A stretch of 55,270 bases of DNA from Oscillospiraceae bacterium (GTDB lineage: Bacteria; Bacillota; Clostridia; Oscillospirales; CAG-272): contig SVQK01000096.1 in the NCBI GenBank assembly GCA_015065385.1, forward strand, positions 1-55,270, in the 5' to 3' direction. Under the pieces are notes generated by a model. The model was not told the origin of the DNA, ran no database searches, and saw only the letters and a program-made list of their open reading frames with translations. How positions within the stretch are numbered: position 1 is the first letter of the stretch; the number at the start of each line of letters is the position of its first letter. Position numbers and translations under genes: made by a program. This document shows, piece after piece, positions 8,147 to 16,170 of this stretch.

Positions 8147-9160
8147 ATGAAAAAAGTGTCACTCCTTCTTTTCCCGCTTCTCTTCCTGTTTCTCGCCACC
8201 GCTGTTCTGGCCTATGAGCACGATCCGCGACTGAATCCGGCGGCGATGAAGGACATCATCGTGAATCCCGACGCGGTTTACGGTTTTTCGCCTTCTCCGG
8301 ACGGATCGCTGAGCTCCTACGCCGAATTCGACTGGACCGATCCCGATCTTGTCAACGGGAAAAACGGACGTCTCGCCCGGATCGCGTATCATGAGAGCAT
8401 CAACGAAATGTACATCCTGCTCGACGACATGAGAGCGGAAGGGCTCGGTACGGAAGAGATCGCGCGCGCCGTCAGCGCCAAACGCAACGAGATCCGCCTC
8501 TCCTCCTACGACGGGGATCCGGACGGTCTCGCGGCGGCGAAAGCGAGAAATCTCGAGAAATACGGACACGAGGAAGGGCCCCTTCCGGATGAGCTGTTCG
8601 AACAGTACGGCTCGTGGGAAGAGGTGATCTGGAAGGCGTTCAGCGCCAATCCCGGGATGGACGCCTGCCTCGGACTCTATGACGATTATTATGCGCTGTA
8701 CATAGCGTCCGGTATGATCGACGAAGAAGAGGATCAAGAAGCTTCCCGCGAATATGCCGCCGCCGTCCTCGCCGAGAGCTTTGGGGAAAATGCCCCTGCC
8801 GGAAATGATTCCGAAGCTGCTTTCAGCGATCTCGGTCAGGTGAGCGGTTGGTATGCCGCTTCCGTAAACACCGCAATTTCAAGCGGACTCCTTCGCGGAT
8901 ATGAGGACGCCACCCTGAGACCGGGCAGAACCGTGACCCGCGCGGAAGCCTGCGTCCTTCTGGCACGGCGTCTCTCAAACGGCGTCGTCGAACAGGGAGC
9001 AGCCGCGCTTGCGGGCGTTCCCGGATGGGCCGCCGCTGAGATCGCGTACCTTGTCTCCGAAGGGATCGTCAGTGACACTGCAAGCGTACTCTGGGACGAA
9101 CCGCTGTCTGTCGCCGAATTCCGTGCATTGATCCGTCCTTATGTCGGTAAATCGGCATGA
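8147..9160 (+). CDS. Secreted protein with S-layer homology domain
   Basis: 337 residues. The signal peptide (MKKVSLLLFPLLFLFLATAV with cleavage near AYEH) has no lipobox cysteine. Residues about 25-215 form an acidic, mostly helical domain that I do not recognise. From about 223 an SLH module follows: AFSDLGQVSGWYAASVNTAI, LLRGYEDATLRPGRTVTRAE and ACVLLARRL, then a second, weaker SLH-like repeat (VPGWAAAEIAYLVSEGIVSD). SLH modules bind pyruvylated secondary cell-wall polymers, so the protein is probably held on the cell wall. Usually three modules occur; here there are one and a half to two. It is cotranscribed with the unknown gene at 7493. Confidence 0.8.
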   Translation: MKKVSLLLFPLLFLFLATAVLAYEHDPRLNPAAMKDIIVNPDAVYGFSPSPDGSLSSYAEFDWTDPDLVNGKNGRLARIAYHESINEMYILLDDMRAEGLGTEEIARAVSAKRNEIRLSSYDGDPDGLAAAKARNLEKYGHEEGPLPDELFEQYGSWEEVIWKAFSANPGMDACLGLYDDYYALYIASGMIDEEEDQEASREYAAAVLAESFGENAPAGNDSEAAFSDLGQVSGWYAASVNTAISSGLLRGYEDATLRPGRTVTRAEACVLLARRLSNGVVEQGAAALAGVPGWAAAEIAYLVSEGIVSDTASVLWDEPLSVAEFRALIRPYVGKSA

Positions 9161-9252
9161 ATCACAAAGGGCTCCGTTGTTTTGCGGGGCCTGTTTTCTG
9201 TCATTTCCCGAACCGGTCGGGTATAACCGTGACCGCCGAACGGTCCCGCGTC

Positions 9253-9281
9253 TTGACACTTTGTCATGGACGGAGTATAAT
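9253..9281 (+). promoter_or_regulatory. Promoter of the serine hydrolase
   Basis: TTGACA (9253-9258) and TATAAT (9276-9281), 17 bases apart, 60 bases before the ATG at 9342. Confidence 0.75.
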
Positions 9282-9341
9282 GAACTCCGACCGGATGCGC
9301 CTTAATACTGCCGGAATCCGCTTATTCGGAGGGATCATACC

Positions 9342-10541
9342 ATGACAAGCATTGTTCCGTACGCCCCGCCTGCCGAGACCGGGCTTTCCGCCAATCTGAC
9401 CGAAGCGATCGACCAAATGGCAAAAGACGATCTGGAGGACGGTCTCATTTCCTGTGCCGCGATCCAGGTGATCTGCAAAGGCAAAACGGTTTACAAAGCC
9501 AATCACGGCTTTGCCGACGCAGAAAAGAAGGTACCGCTGAACGACGGGCACATATTCCGCATGGCATCCATGACAAAACCCGTGACTGCCGTCTGTGTCA
9601 TGATGCAGATCGAAGCGGGAAAGCTCTCGCTGGACGATCCCGTGTTCCGTTATCTGCCCGCGCTGGAGCATATGGAAGTGGCTGAAATCGATGAAAACGT
9701 TCGTCTGATCGGGTCCCATCCCGCGCCGACTCACTTTACCGTAAAAGATCTGCTGACCCATTCTGCCGGTCTCTGTTCGGGCGCGTTGTTTTTGAACTCA
9801 TACTGGAATCCCGTTTTTGCGGATAACGCCACCCTTGGAAGTAAAATCGACGACTGGGCACGCACCTATCTGGAATTCGATCCCTCCACCCGGTTCTCCT
9901 ACAGCGGGATTGCGGGATTTGACGTGCTTGCCCATCTTGTCGAGCTGACGTCCGGGATGCCGTACGCCGACTTTGCGAAGGAAAAACTGTTCTCTCCCCT
10001 CGAAATGAACGACAGCTGCTTTGTGCCGAGCGAGGACCAGTGGGGAAGGATGGTACAGATGCACGCGACCGCGGAGAAGGGCGTGATCCGTCCGGTGGAT
10101 ATGAAAAGGCATGTGTTCGAGCAGTTTCCCCTGACCTATCATTCCGGCGCGGCGGGTCTTGCGTCTTCGCTGGACGACTACACCCGTTTCGCGCATATGC
10201 TTCTCTGCGGCGGCAGTTCCGGCGGCGTCCGCATTCTGAAGGAAGAAACTGTCCGGCAAATGCGGACGGCCCAGCTTCCTCCGATGCTCCCCGGTACCGA
10301 CGCGACCTATTCCTGGGGACTGTCCATGCGTGTGGTGCTGGCTGACAAAGGTTCCCAGTATCCCCTCCGTACCGGCGCATATGGCTGGTCCGGCGCTTAC
10401 GGCACCCACTTCTGGTGCGACCCCGTCCGGCAGCTCTGCGCGGTTTACTGTACCAATATGACCACGGCAAACGGCGCCGGCGCGCTGACCGCCAGACATA
10501 TCGAAAAGGCCGTGATGGACAATTTGGGGGAATTGAACTGA
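9342..10541 (+). CDS. Beta-lactamase-fold serine hydrolase (class C / esterase type)
   Basis: 399 residues preceded by GGAGGG. The S-x-x-K motif is MASMTKPVTA with the serine near residue 76. The second motif, Y-S-G, lies in FSYSGIAGFDVLAHLVELTS near 187. A GWSGAYGTHFW stretch near 350 takes the place of the third box. There is no signal peptide, so it is probably cytoplasmic. Members hydrolyse esters or short peptides, or have unknown activity; true beta-lactamases are exported, so resistance is unlikely. It has its own promoter and stands between the SLH gene and solute-binding gene C. Confidence 0.88.
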   Translation: MTSIVPYAPPAETGLSANLTEAIDQMAKDDLEDGLISCAAIQVICKGKTVYKANHGFADAEKKVPLNDGHIFRMASMTKPVTAVCVMMQIEAGKLSLDDPVFRYLPALEHMEVAEIDENVRLIGSHPAPTHFTVKDLLTHSAGLCSGALFLNSYWNPVFADNATLGSKIDDWARTYLEFDPSTRFSYSGIAGFDVLAHLVELTSGMPYADFAKEKLFSPLEMNDSCFVPSEDQWGRMVQMHATAEKGVIRPVDMKRHVFEQFPLTYHSGAAGLASSLDDYTRFAHMLLCGGSSGGVRILKEETVRQMRTAQLPPMLPGTDATYSWGLSMRVVLADKGSQYPLRTGAYGWSGAYGTHFWCDPVRQLCAVYCTNMTTANGAGALTARHIEKAVMDNLGELN

Positions 10542-10585
10542 CCGCCGAATGGACCGCGGGGAAGGAAAGCGGCCAGTCCCCACTA

Positions 10586-10615
10586 TTGACGGCCCGGTTC
10601 GGTTCGTGGTATAAT
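10586..10615 (+). promoter_or_regulatory. Promoter of solute-binding gene C (conserved promoter, copy 2)
   Basis: TTGACG (10586-10591) and TATAAT (10610-10615) with an 18-base spacer. The whole block matches 5816-5848 except for two bases in the spacer, while the bases on either side are unrelated. Confidence 0.7.
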
Positions 10616-10677
10616 ACGTCGAAAACATGTTTCGTTCCGCCGTGAAAAGGCAATTCAGAGAAAGGAAGTTTGAAACC

Positions 10678-12150
10678 ATGAAGAAAAGAATTTCTGCGTT
10701 GATCCTCGGCGCACTCCTGCTGTTTCTCTGCGCATGCTCGAATGCCGGAAGCAATCCGGAGGAAACAGCCGAAGTCTCCGGAGCGGACGCCCCCGTCCCG
10801 GAAACGGAACCGGAAACCGTATGGATCGACACCGTGCCTGCGGACGTGAAGTATGACGGGCTCACCTTCCTCATCGGATGGTCCACGCCGGATCCGGATT
10901 CCGACGAGTGCGCGCCCGATATCGACGAGGTCACGGGGGACATCGTCGGCGAATCCGTGCACCAGCGAAACCTCCTTGTCGAGGATAAACTGGATATCTC
11001 CATCGCGTCCCAGAAACTCACCGAATCCTGGACGACCGTTCTGACCGACATGAAAGCGCTGATTCTGGCGGGAGACACGGCCTACGGCGCGTATGACGTG
11101 GGGACGTGGTTCATGTTTCAGGCGTCCATAAACGGTCTTCTTCACCCGCTGAACAACGTGGACACCCTCGATTTGTCGAACGATTGGTGGGAGCACGACC
11201 TGAACAATATGATCGCTCTGGACGGCAAGACCCACTATATGGCCAACGGCATGATCAACTATCTGGACGACTACGGCGCCTCCTGCATCTACTTCAACAA
11301 ATTCCTCTGCACGGATCTGGGGCTGGAGCATCCCTACGAGATGGTCCGCAACGGCGAATGGACTCTGGACCGCTTCCTCGAATATGTGGATCTCTCCTCC
11401 GCGGATCTCGACGGCAACGGCATATACGACGAGCACGACCGTTACGGAATGGTGGAGAACAGCGGCCTTCTGGTCCGGTTCCTCCCCAGCTTCGGCACGC
11501 AGGTTGTCCAGTTCAGCGAAAGCGGCGAACCGATCATCAATCAGACCGAGATCTTCTTCGATCAGCTGGACAGAATGACGACCGGCCTTCTGGACCGGAA
11601 TTACAAGCCGATGCTCCTGAGAGACGGGCCGCTCGGTTACGCAAAGGCGGACACGGTGTTCCCGGAAGGACGCGCGCTGTTCTTCGGAGAAATGGTCCGC
11701 AACATCCGCAGCTTCCGCGAAAGCATGGAGCAGGATTTCGGCGTGCTGCCCTATCCGAAGTACACGGAAGAACAGCCCGGGTATTATTCCTCCTACAACA
11801 CGGCGTGGGGGACCTCCTACGGGATCCCGATCACCAATCTGGAGCTGGATCGGACGGGATGGATCCTCGAGGTGATGGGATACTGCTCCACGGATACGAT
11901 CTATCCCGCCACCATTGAAAAGAACATCCTCACAAAGACGGTGCGGGACGAGGAGTCCTCGGATATGCTGCGGCTGCTGTTCGAGAATAAGTTCTACGAA
12001 CTCGGACAGTGGGGAACTTCCGTTTACGGGAACCTTCTGAGCATCGCCTCGTCCGGAAACAACAATTTCGCTTCCACTATGAAGAGCATCACCAAGATCA
12101 ACGCGAAGGAATTCGCCGAGGTCAAGAATTACTACGATTTCGGAAACTGA
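10678..12150 (+). CDS. Extracellular solute-binding lipoprotein (copy C)
   Basis: 490 residues from the ATG at 10678 (AAAGGAAG upstream; an earlier ATG at 10627 lies only 12 bases past the promoter and lacks a signal peptide). The lipobox cysteine is residue 20 (FLCACSNAG). Family landmarks match copy B: VTGDIVGESVHQRNLLVEDK, SNDWWEHDLNN, the loop ADLDGNGIYDEHDRYG near residue 243, FGVLPYPKYTEEQPGYYSSY and SYGIPITNLELDRTGWILEV. It would bind a sugar or oligosaccharide outside the cell. No permease is adjacent. A small lipoprotein gene follows 82 bp downstream. Confidence 0.85.
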   Translation: MKKRISALILGALLLFLCACSNAGSNPEETAEVSGADAPVPETEPETVWIDTVPADVKYDGLTFLIGWSTPDPDSDECAPDIDEVTGDIVGESVHQRNLLVEDKLDISIASQKLTESWTTVLTDMKALILAGDTAYGAYDVGTWFMFQASINGLLHPLNNVDTLDLSNDWWEHDLNNMIALDGKTHYMANGMINYLDDYGASCIYFNKFLCTDLGLEHPYEMVRNGEWTLDRFLEYVDLSSADLDGNGIYDEHDRYGMVENSGLLVRFLPSFGTQVVQFSESGEPIINQTEIFFDQLDRMTTGLLDRNYKPMLLRDGPLGYAKADTVFPEGRALFFGEMVRNIRSFRESMEQDFGVLPYPKYTEEQPGYYSSYNTAWGTSYGIPITNLELDRTGWILEVMGYCSTDTIYPATIEKNILTKTVRDEESSDMLRLLFENKFYELGQWGTSVYGNLLSIASSGNNNFASTMKSITKINAKEFAEVKNYYDFGN

Positions 12151-12232
12151 CGGACCAATCCGAATCCACCCTTTCCGCGACAGCTGAATCGTACGCAAAG
12201 CCGGACACGGCTTTAACAAATCAAACTTAAAA

Positions 12233-12613
12233 ATGGATGAACAAAAAATGAAGAGAATCGTACTCGCACTACTCATGGCCCTCGTTCTGATTCTTGTCGG
12301 CTGTGGGAAAAAGGACGGCGGAGCACCGTCCCTTGTCGGAACATGGGAATATTCCGACGAAGAAAGCGGCCTCGGAGCGATTTACGTCCTCAAGGAAGAC
12401 GGGATCGGTACCTACACCATGAAGGTCGGAGAAGAAACGGTTGTTTATGAACTGAAATATGAAGCAAAGGACGGCCATCTTCTCGTGACCTATGTCAATA
12501 ACGAAATCTTTACCGAAGAAGACGTATTTGACAGCGAATTCAGCTTCCGGGATGCCGGTACGCTGATCATCAAGGACACGTCCGGCATGGAAATGACGTT
12601 TTTGAAGAAATGA
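12233..12613 (+). CDS. Small lipocalin-like lipoprotein (DUF5640-like)
   Basis: 126 residues, or 121 if the ATG at 12248 is used; neither start has a strong ribosome site. The lipobox is LILVGCGKK. The mature part starts LVGTWEYSDEESGLGAIYVL and runs as short beta strands (GIGTYTMKVGEETVVYELKY, then EMTFLKK), the pattern of clostridial lipocalin-like and DUF5640 lipoproteins whose function is unknown. It follows solute-binding gene C on the same strand with no clear promoter between, so it may be in the same transcript. Confidence 0.7.
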   Translation: MDEQKMKRIVLALLMALVLILVGCGKKDGGAPSLVGTWEYSDEESGLGAIYVLKEDGIGTYTMKVGEETVVYELKYEAKDGHLLVTYVNNEIFTEEDVFDSEFSFRDAGTLIIKDTSGMEMTFLKK

Positions 12614-12666
12614 CGAAAGGTTCATTGCGTTCGGCCTTTTGCGGTTAATGAGGAGAGTCGATATCC

Positions 12667-13413
12667 ATGAAAAAGCGAATGATCGCGCTTATTCTTTTCC
12701 TTCCGGCTGGAGGAGGAACGCCATATCCGCGCGGTGGATACGCTCTATAACCGCATGGTCGAACAGCAGATGACCAATACCGGCAGTCTGGACCGACTGA
12801 TGACGAATCAGACCCTGTTCGCCGGAAACATGCTCGGAGTGAGCGGGATCGAAAACCTTTTGATGGATCTCTACGACGAACCGGAGGAGGTTTTTCGTCT
12901 GATCGGGGAGATCGAGACGGCTTGGTACGCGGCCTACGACGATTTCTCGAAGATCCTCCATCCGGAGGGCGGCGATATGGGTTGGACGGACTGGTCCGGG
13001 ATCCTCTCGCCCGATCCCGCCTACATCGCCCAGTGCGATTCTGCTTCATCATCGGCGACGACATGTTCAAGGAGTTCGTCCTTCCGACGCTGCGGCGGGA
13101 CACGGAGCGGCTGACCAACGTCATCTACCACCTCGACGGGGTTGGGGAGCTCTGTCACCTCGACTCTGTTCTCTCCCTGCCGGATCTGAGAGCGGTGCAG
13201 TGGGTCTACGGCTATGGACAGCCCGGACCGATGCACTGGCTCGACGTCTACCGGAAAATCCGGGCGGCCGGGAAGGGCATATGGCTTGTCGGAGGGATCC
13301 AGGATTTCTTCGACGTTTCCTATGCGATCGGGACGGAGGGCCTGTACTGTTCCGCACTCCTGAAGTGCGGGGACGACGATGACCTGAAACAAAAGCTGCT
13401 CAGTCGGCGTTGA
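12667..13413 (+). pseudogene. Chimeric pseudogene: lipoprotein signal stub joined to a URO-D-like C-terminal part
   Basis: The ATG at 12667 starts MKKRMIALILFLP, the kind of signal peptide found on the solute-binding lipoproteins. At about 12705 the sequence changes to the middle of a URO-D-like protein in another frame (LEEERHIRAVDTLYNRMVEQ, MLGVSGIENLLMDLYDEPEE, GGDMGWTDWSGILSPDPAYI). Near 13040 one base is missing and the reading moves frame (CFIIGDDMFKEFVLPTLRRD, LTNVIYHLDGVGELCHLD, AAGKGIWLVGGIQDFF), ending at 13413. The first frame stops early, so no enzyme is made. The N-terminal piece of such a gene lies at 5251-5602 in opposite orientation. Confidence 0.65.
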
Positions 13414-13455
13414 GTCCGAATCCGTTGGCTCTACCTACAAAAAGTCGAATAACCG

Positions 13456-13492
13456 AACAGAGCCGAACCTTTCCGATCCGGCTCTGTTTTTT
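13456..13492 (+). terminator. Intrinsic terminator
   Basis: AACAGAGCCG (13456-13465) pairs perfectly with CGGCTCTGTT (13479-13488) around a 13-base loop, followed by a run of six T. It closes the plus-strand block before the convergent gene at 13559. Confidence 0.85.
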
Positions 13493-13558
13493 CGTCTTGA
13501 TTTGCACAACTCCGGGCTTGCCGCCTGATTTCCTTTGAAGCGCGAAAGGCTTTACGGT

Positions 13559-15952
13559 TCAGTGCTTCGGGCAGAGCCAGACGTCGCAGCTCAGATTTTC
13601 CGCCGGATGATCCCCGTCGCAGGACAGCAGCCGTACCGTAACGGTTTTCCCGGACTGACTCTGTTTCAGGGGCAGATAGTAGGTGTAGTTCCGGTCGGTC
13701 TGTCTGACGACGTATTCCCACATATTGGCAAGATACGCAGGAGCGCGGTCGGGGAATCCGACGGGCACACCGTCGATTTCCGCCGTGCAGTACGCGCCTT
13801 CTGTGCCGTGCACCCCGTTCACCGCGACCGCGAGAACATCTCCGTCCTTCACTTCCGGGAGCGTGACTTCGGTTTCGAGGAATCCGACCGGACGCCGCGC
13901 TTCAAACGGAGCCTGAAGATTGTTGGCACGCGGGTTCGTCAAAGAGATTTCATGTCCGTTCTTCAGCAGACGGATGCCGTGAATGCGGTCCATCGGGCAC
14001 GGCAGGCGGAAATAGCGGACGGATGTTCCTTCAAACTTGTAGGAGACGTCGAGCATCCGGCCATCGATCGTGTCCACCCGGTACACGCCGTCGATCAGGA
14101 TCGGATCGGCCCGGTGTTCGTTCTGAACGGTCACAGAAACAGGATCCGTCCTCAGCCAGTGTTTCAGATCGGCGGAAACCGTTCCCGTTTCGGGCAGAAG
14201 CTGTGCGGGAACCTGCGCGGTCGGGTTGTCCGCAGAGAAGCAGAGGATCCGGATTTCATCCGCGTCGTATGTCTCGCCGAAATCGACCCGCAGACAGCCG
14301 CCGTCGATCCGCTGTCCGCCGAAATAGTAGCGGGACCAGCCGTCGAAGAAGGTTTCATACTCCCCGTCAAACGCCGCCGCGCTGTCGCATCCGCGGAGCC
14401 GGTACGCCGCTTGAGAGAAGAACGCGTCGCGCGCCGCCCGTACCTCCGGAATCGCGGTTTCTCCCGCCCGCTTCATCTCCCGGCGTTCCAGCGCGTCGTT
14501 GTCAGCGGCAAACTGCGCCGCCTCGTACAGCTCTTCCGAACGATCCGCAAGAAGAGCAAAGTCGCACGGTTCGAGATGACCGAGGTACTTCGGAGCGAAT
14601 TCCCTCCTGTCGCACCGGTCGAAACACCCGAAGAACGAGCGGATCCCGTGATCCAGCAGATCGATTGTTCCACCTTCGCAGCAGAGCATTTTCACTTCGA
14701 CTGGACGCCCCGCTTCATCCTCGCGGATCATTTCGTATTCGCAGTTTTCAAGGATGGGATACGCCTCTGAAACCGGCGCGACCTCGAAGAGATGCGCGCG
14801 GAACGGCATCAGGACGACGTCCGCGGTATCGTTATAGTCATAGAATCCGATCAGCTTTTCCGTCGGGTGACGCTGGATCAAGGCGATCTTCCCCGTCTGC
14901 GGACCGAGTCCGATCTCATCACCCAGCCGGAGGTGGACGGGAAGGGAAGTCCAGCCGTGATGGCCCGTGGCGATGAACCGGTGATCCGGCGTTCCGCGCG
15001 AGACGGCGTTGTCCCCACAGGATTCGGGCAGGACCATTCCGTCCACCAGAATCGGAGCGGCCGCGCGGTGGAGATTGTAGACCCGCGCCAGCTTCGGAAA
15101 TTCGTCGTCGCGCATCAGCCACGGGTTTGCGTAGATTTCCGGCGCCATGATCATGGACCGCCCGAAGGCCTGATAGATGAGATCGTCCTCGAAATAAGCG
15201 ACGGAGGAGGAGATGCAGACGCCGTGATCCTCCGCCAGCCGTTCGAGTCCGTCGGGCAGGCCGCGCTTGAAGATGAATCCGCGGTGGTGCATGCAGGTTT
15301 CGCGGTTGGCGCTGTGTATGTCCACATAGGTCTCGACGCCTTGCCAGAGGAAGGTCGTGACGTATTTTTCCGCCTCGTGGAGCTCCAGCCGGTGGTTCAG
15401 CACCACGAGATCCGGACAGTACTTCCGGCATTCTTTGAGCAGCTTTGCGTAAACCGCGGCTTTTTCAGGGCGCAGTCCGCCGCACGCTCCGTCGATCTTG
15501 AACAACGCGAAGTGATAGTTCTTGCAAAGATCGAGCAGGAAGTTGAATCGCTTTTCCTCCTCCTCGGGCGTGTTCCCGAATCCGTCCGGACCGCACCAGA
15601 GGCCCATGCGGATCCCGAGCTGCGCGGCGCGTTCCACGACGGGGCCGATACCGTTCGGATACTGCGCGCGGAACTTTGCGCTGTCCGGATCCCCGTAGCC
15701 GCCGCTCGGGCCGTCGAAGTTGCCGGCGTCCCACAGATAGATTTTGAGCTCCATCCCGTAGGTTCGTTTCATCCACGCAAAGAAGTTGAGATTGATCAGC
15801 GTCTGCTTCTCCGTGGAACCCTCCCAAGTGTTGTTGATCCATGAAAAATACTGCGGGATGGAAGGCGTGCGCTGGTCGGCCCCTCGTTCCGGCAGATTTG
15901 CGTTCGTTTTGGCGGGAAGCTGTTCGGACAGAACGGGTGTATTCTCAGCCAT
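13559..15952 (-). CDS. Alpha-galactosidase-like glycoside hydrolase (GH27/36-type barrel)
   Basis: 797 residues, no signal peptide. Residues about 30-430 form a TIM barrel of the GH-D type: PQYFSWINNTWEGSTEK, MELKIYLWDAGNFDG, AQLGIRMGLWCGPDGFGNTP, and FALFKIDGACGG near 150, where the Asp of KID is the expected nucleophile. IYANPWLMRDDEFPKLAR is also barrel-like. A beta-rich middle and a C-terminal module (from about 540; FDGEYETFFDGWSRYYFGG, LRVDFGETYDADEIRILCF) resembles a discoidin/carbohydrate-binding fold. The substrate is probably an alpha-linked galactoside but is not proven. Without a signal peptide it would act inside the cell on imported oligosaccharides. Confidence 0.7.
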   Translation of the reverse strand: MAENTPVLSEQLPAKTNANLPERGADQRTPSIPQYFSWINNTWEGSTEKQTLINLNFFAWMKRTYGMELKIYLWDAGNFDGPSGGYGDPDSAKFRAQYPNGIGPVVERAAQLGIRMGLWCGPDGFGNTPEEEEKRFNFLLDLCKNYHFALFKIDGACGGLRPEKAAVYAKLLKECRKYCPDLVVLNHRLELHEAEKYVTTFLWQGVETYVDIHSANRETCMHHRGFIFKRGLPDGLERLAEDHGVCISSSVAYFEDDLIYQAFGRSMIMAPEIYANPWLMRDDEFPKLARVYNLHRAAAPILVDGMVLPESCGDNAVSRGTPDHRFIATGHHGWTSLPVHLRLGDEIGLGPQTGKIALIQRHPTEKLIGFYDYNDTADVVLMPFRAHLFEVAPVSEAYPILENCEYEMIREDEAGRPVEVKMLCCEGGTIDLLDHGIRSFFGCFDRCDRREFAPKYLGHLEPCDFALLADRSEELYEAAQFAADNDALERREMKRAGETAIPEVRAARDAFFSQAAYRLRGCDSAAAFDGEYETFFDGWSRYYFGGQRIDGGCLRVDFGETYDADEIRILCFSADNPTAQVPAQLLPETGTVSADLKHWLRTDPVSVTVQNEHRADPILIDGVYRVDTIDGRMLDVSYKFEGTSVRYFRLPCPMDRIHGIRLLKNGHEISLTNPRANNLQAPFEARRPVGFLETEVTLPEVKDGDVLAVAVNGVHGTEGAYCTAEIDGVPVGFPDRAPAYLANMWEYVVRQTDRNYTYYLPLKQSQSGKTVTVRLLSCDGDHPAENLSCDVWLCPKH

Positions 15953-15997
15953 AGGACACCTCGGTGAAAAAATAGTGCGAAGTCGCTCTGCGGCTCC

Positions 15998-16026
15998 ATT
16001 TTACCATGATTCCGCGGGAAAAGCAA
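15998..16026 (-). promoter_or_regulatory. Promoter of the GH-D-type hydrolase
   Basis: On the minus strand TTGCTT (16021-16026) and TAAAAT (15998-16003) are 17 bases apart, 46 bases before the ATG at 15952. Confidence 0.5.
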
Positions 16027-16099
16027 GGGAGGGGAGGAGGGTTTAGGAAGAATTCATATCACTTTCAGCTAAAGTGTGGGCGAAAAAGAAAAGTGTAGG

Positions 16100-16128
16100 T
16101 TGCATTTTGCCTGACAAGGCGATATAAT
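16100..16128 (+). promoter_or_regulatory. Promoter of the SGNH hydrolase gene
   Basis: TTGCAT (16100-16105) and TATAAT (16123-16128) with a 17-base spacer, about 43 bases before the ATG at 16171. Confidence 0.65.
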
Positions 16129-16170
16129 GAAACTATACTTGAATTCACCTCATTTTCCATGGAGGACAAC

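Noticed and set aside
9342-10541. A beta-lactamase resistance gene
   Set aside because: The fold and S-x-x-K/Y-S-G motifs fit, but there is no signal peptide and the third box is not the K-T-G type, so an esterase or peptidase role is more likely.
9736-12276. An 846-codon open frame on the minus strand
   Set aside because: It lies antisense to the serine hydrolase and solute-binding gene C, both with clear family motifs. Its composition (many Arg, His, Val runs, no domain) is that of a GC-rich shadow frame.
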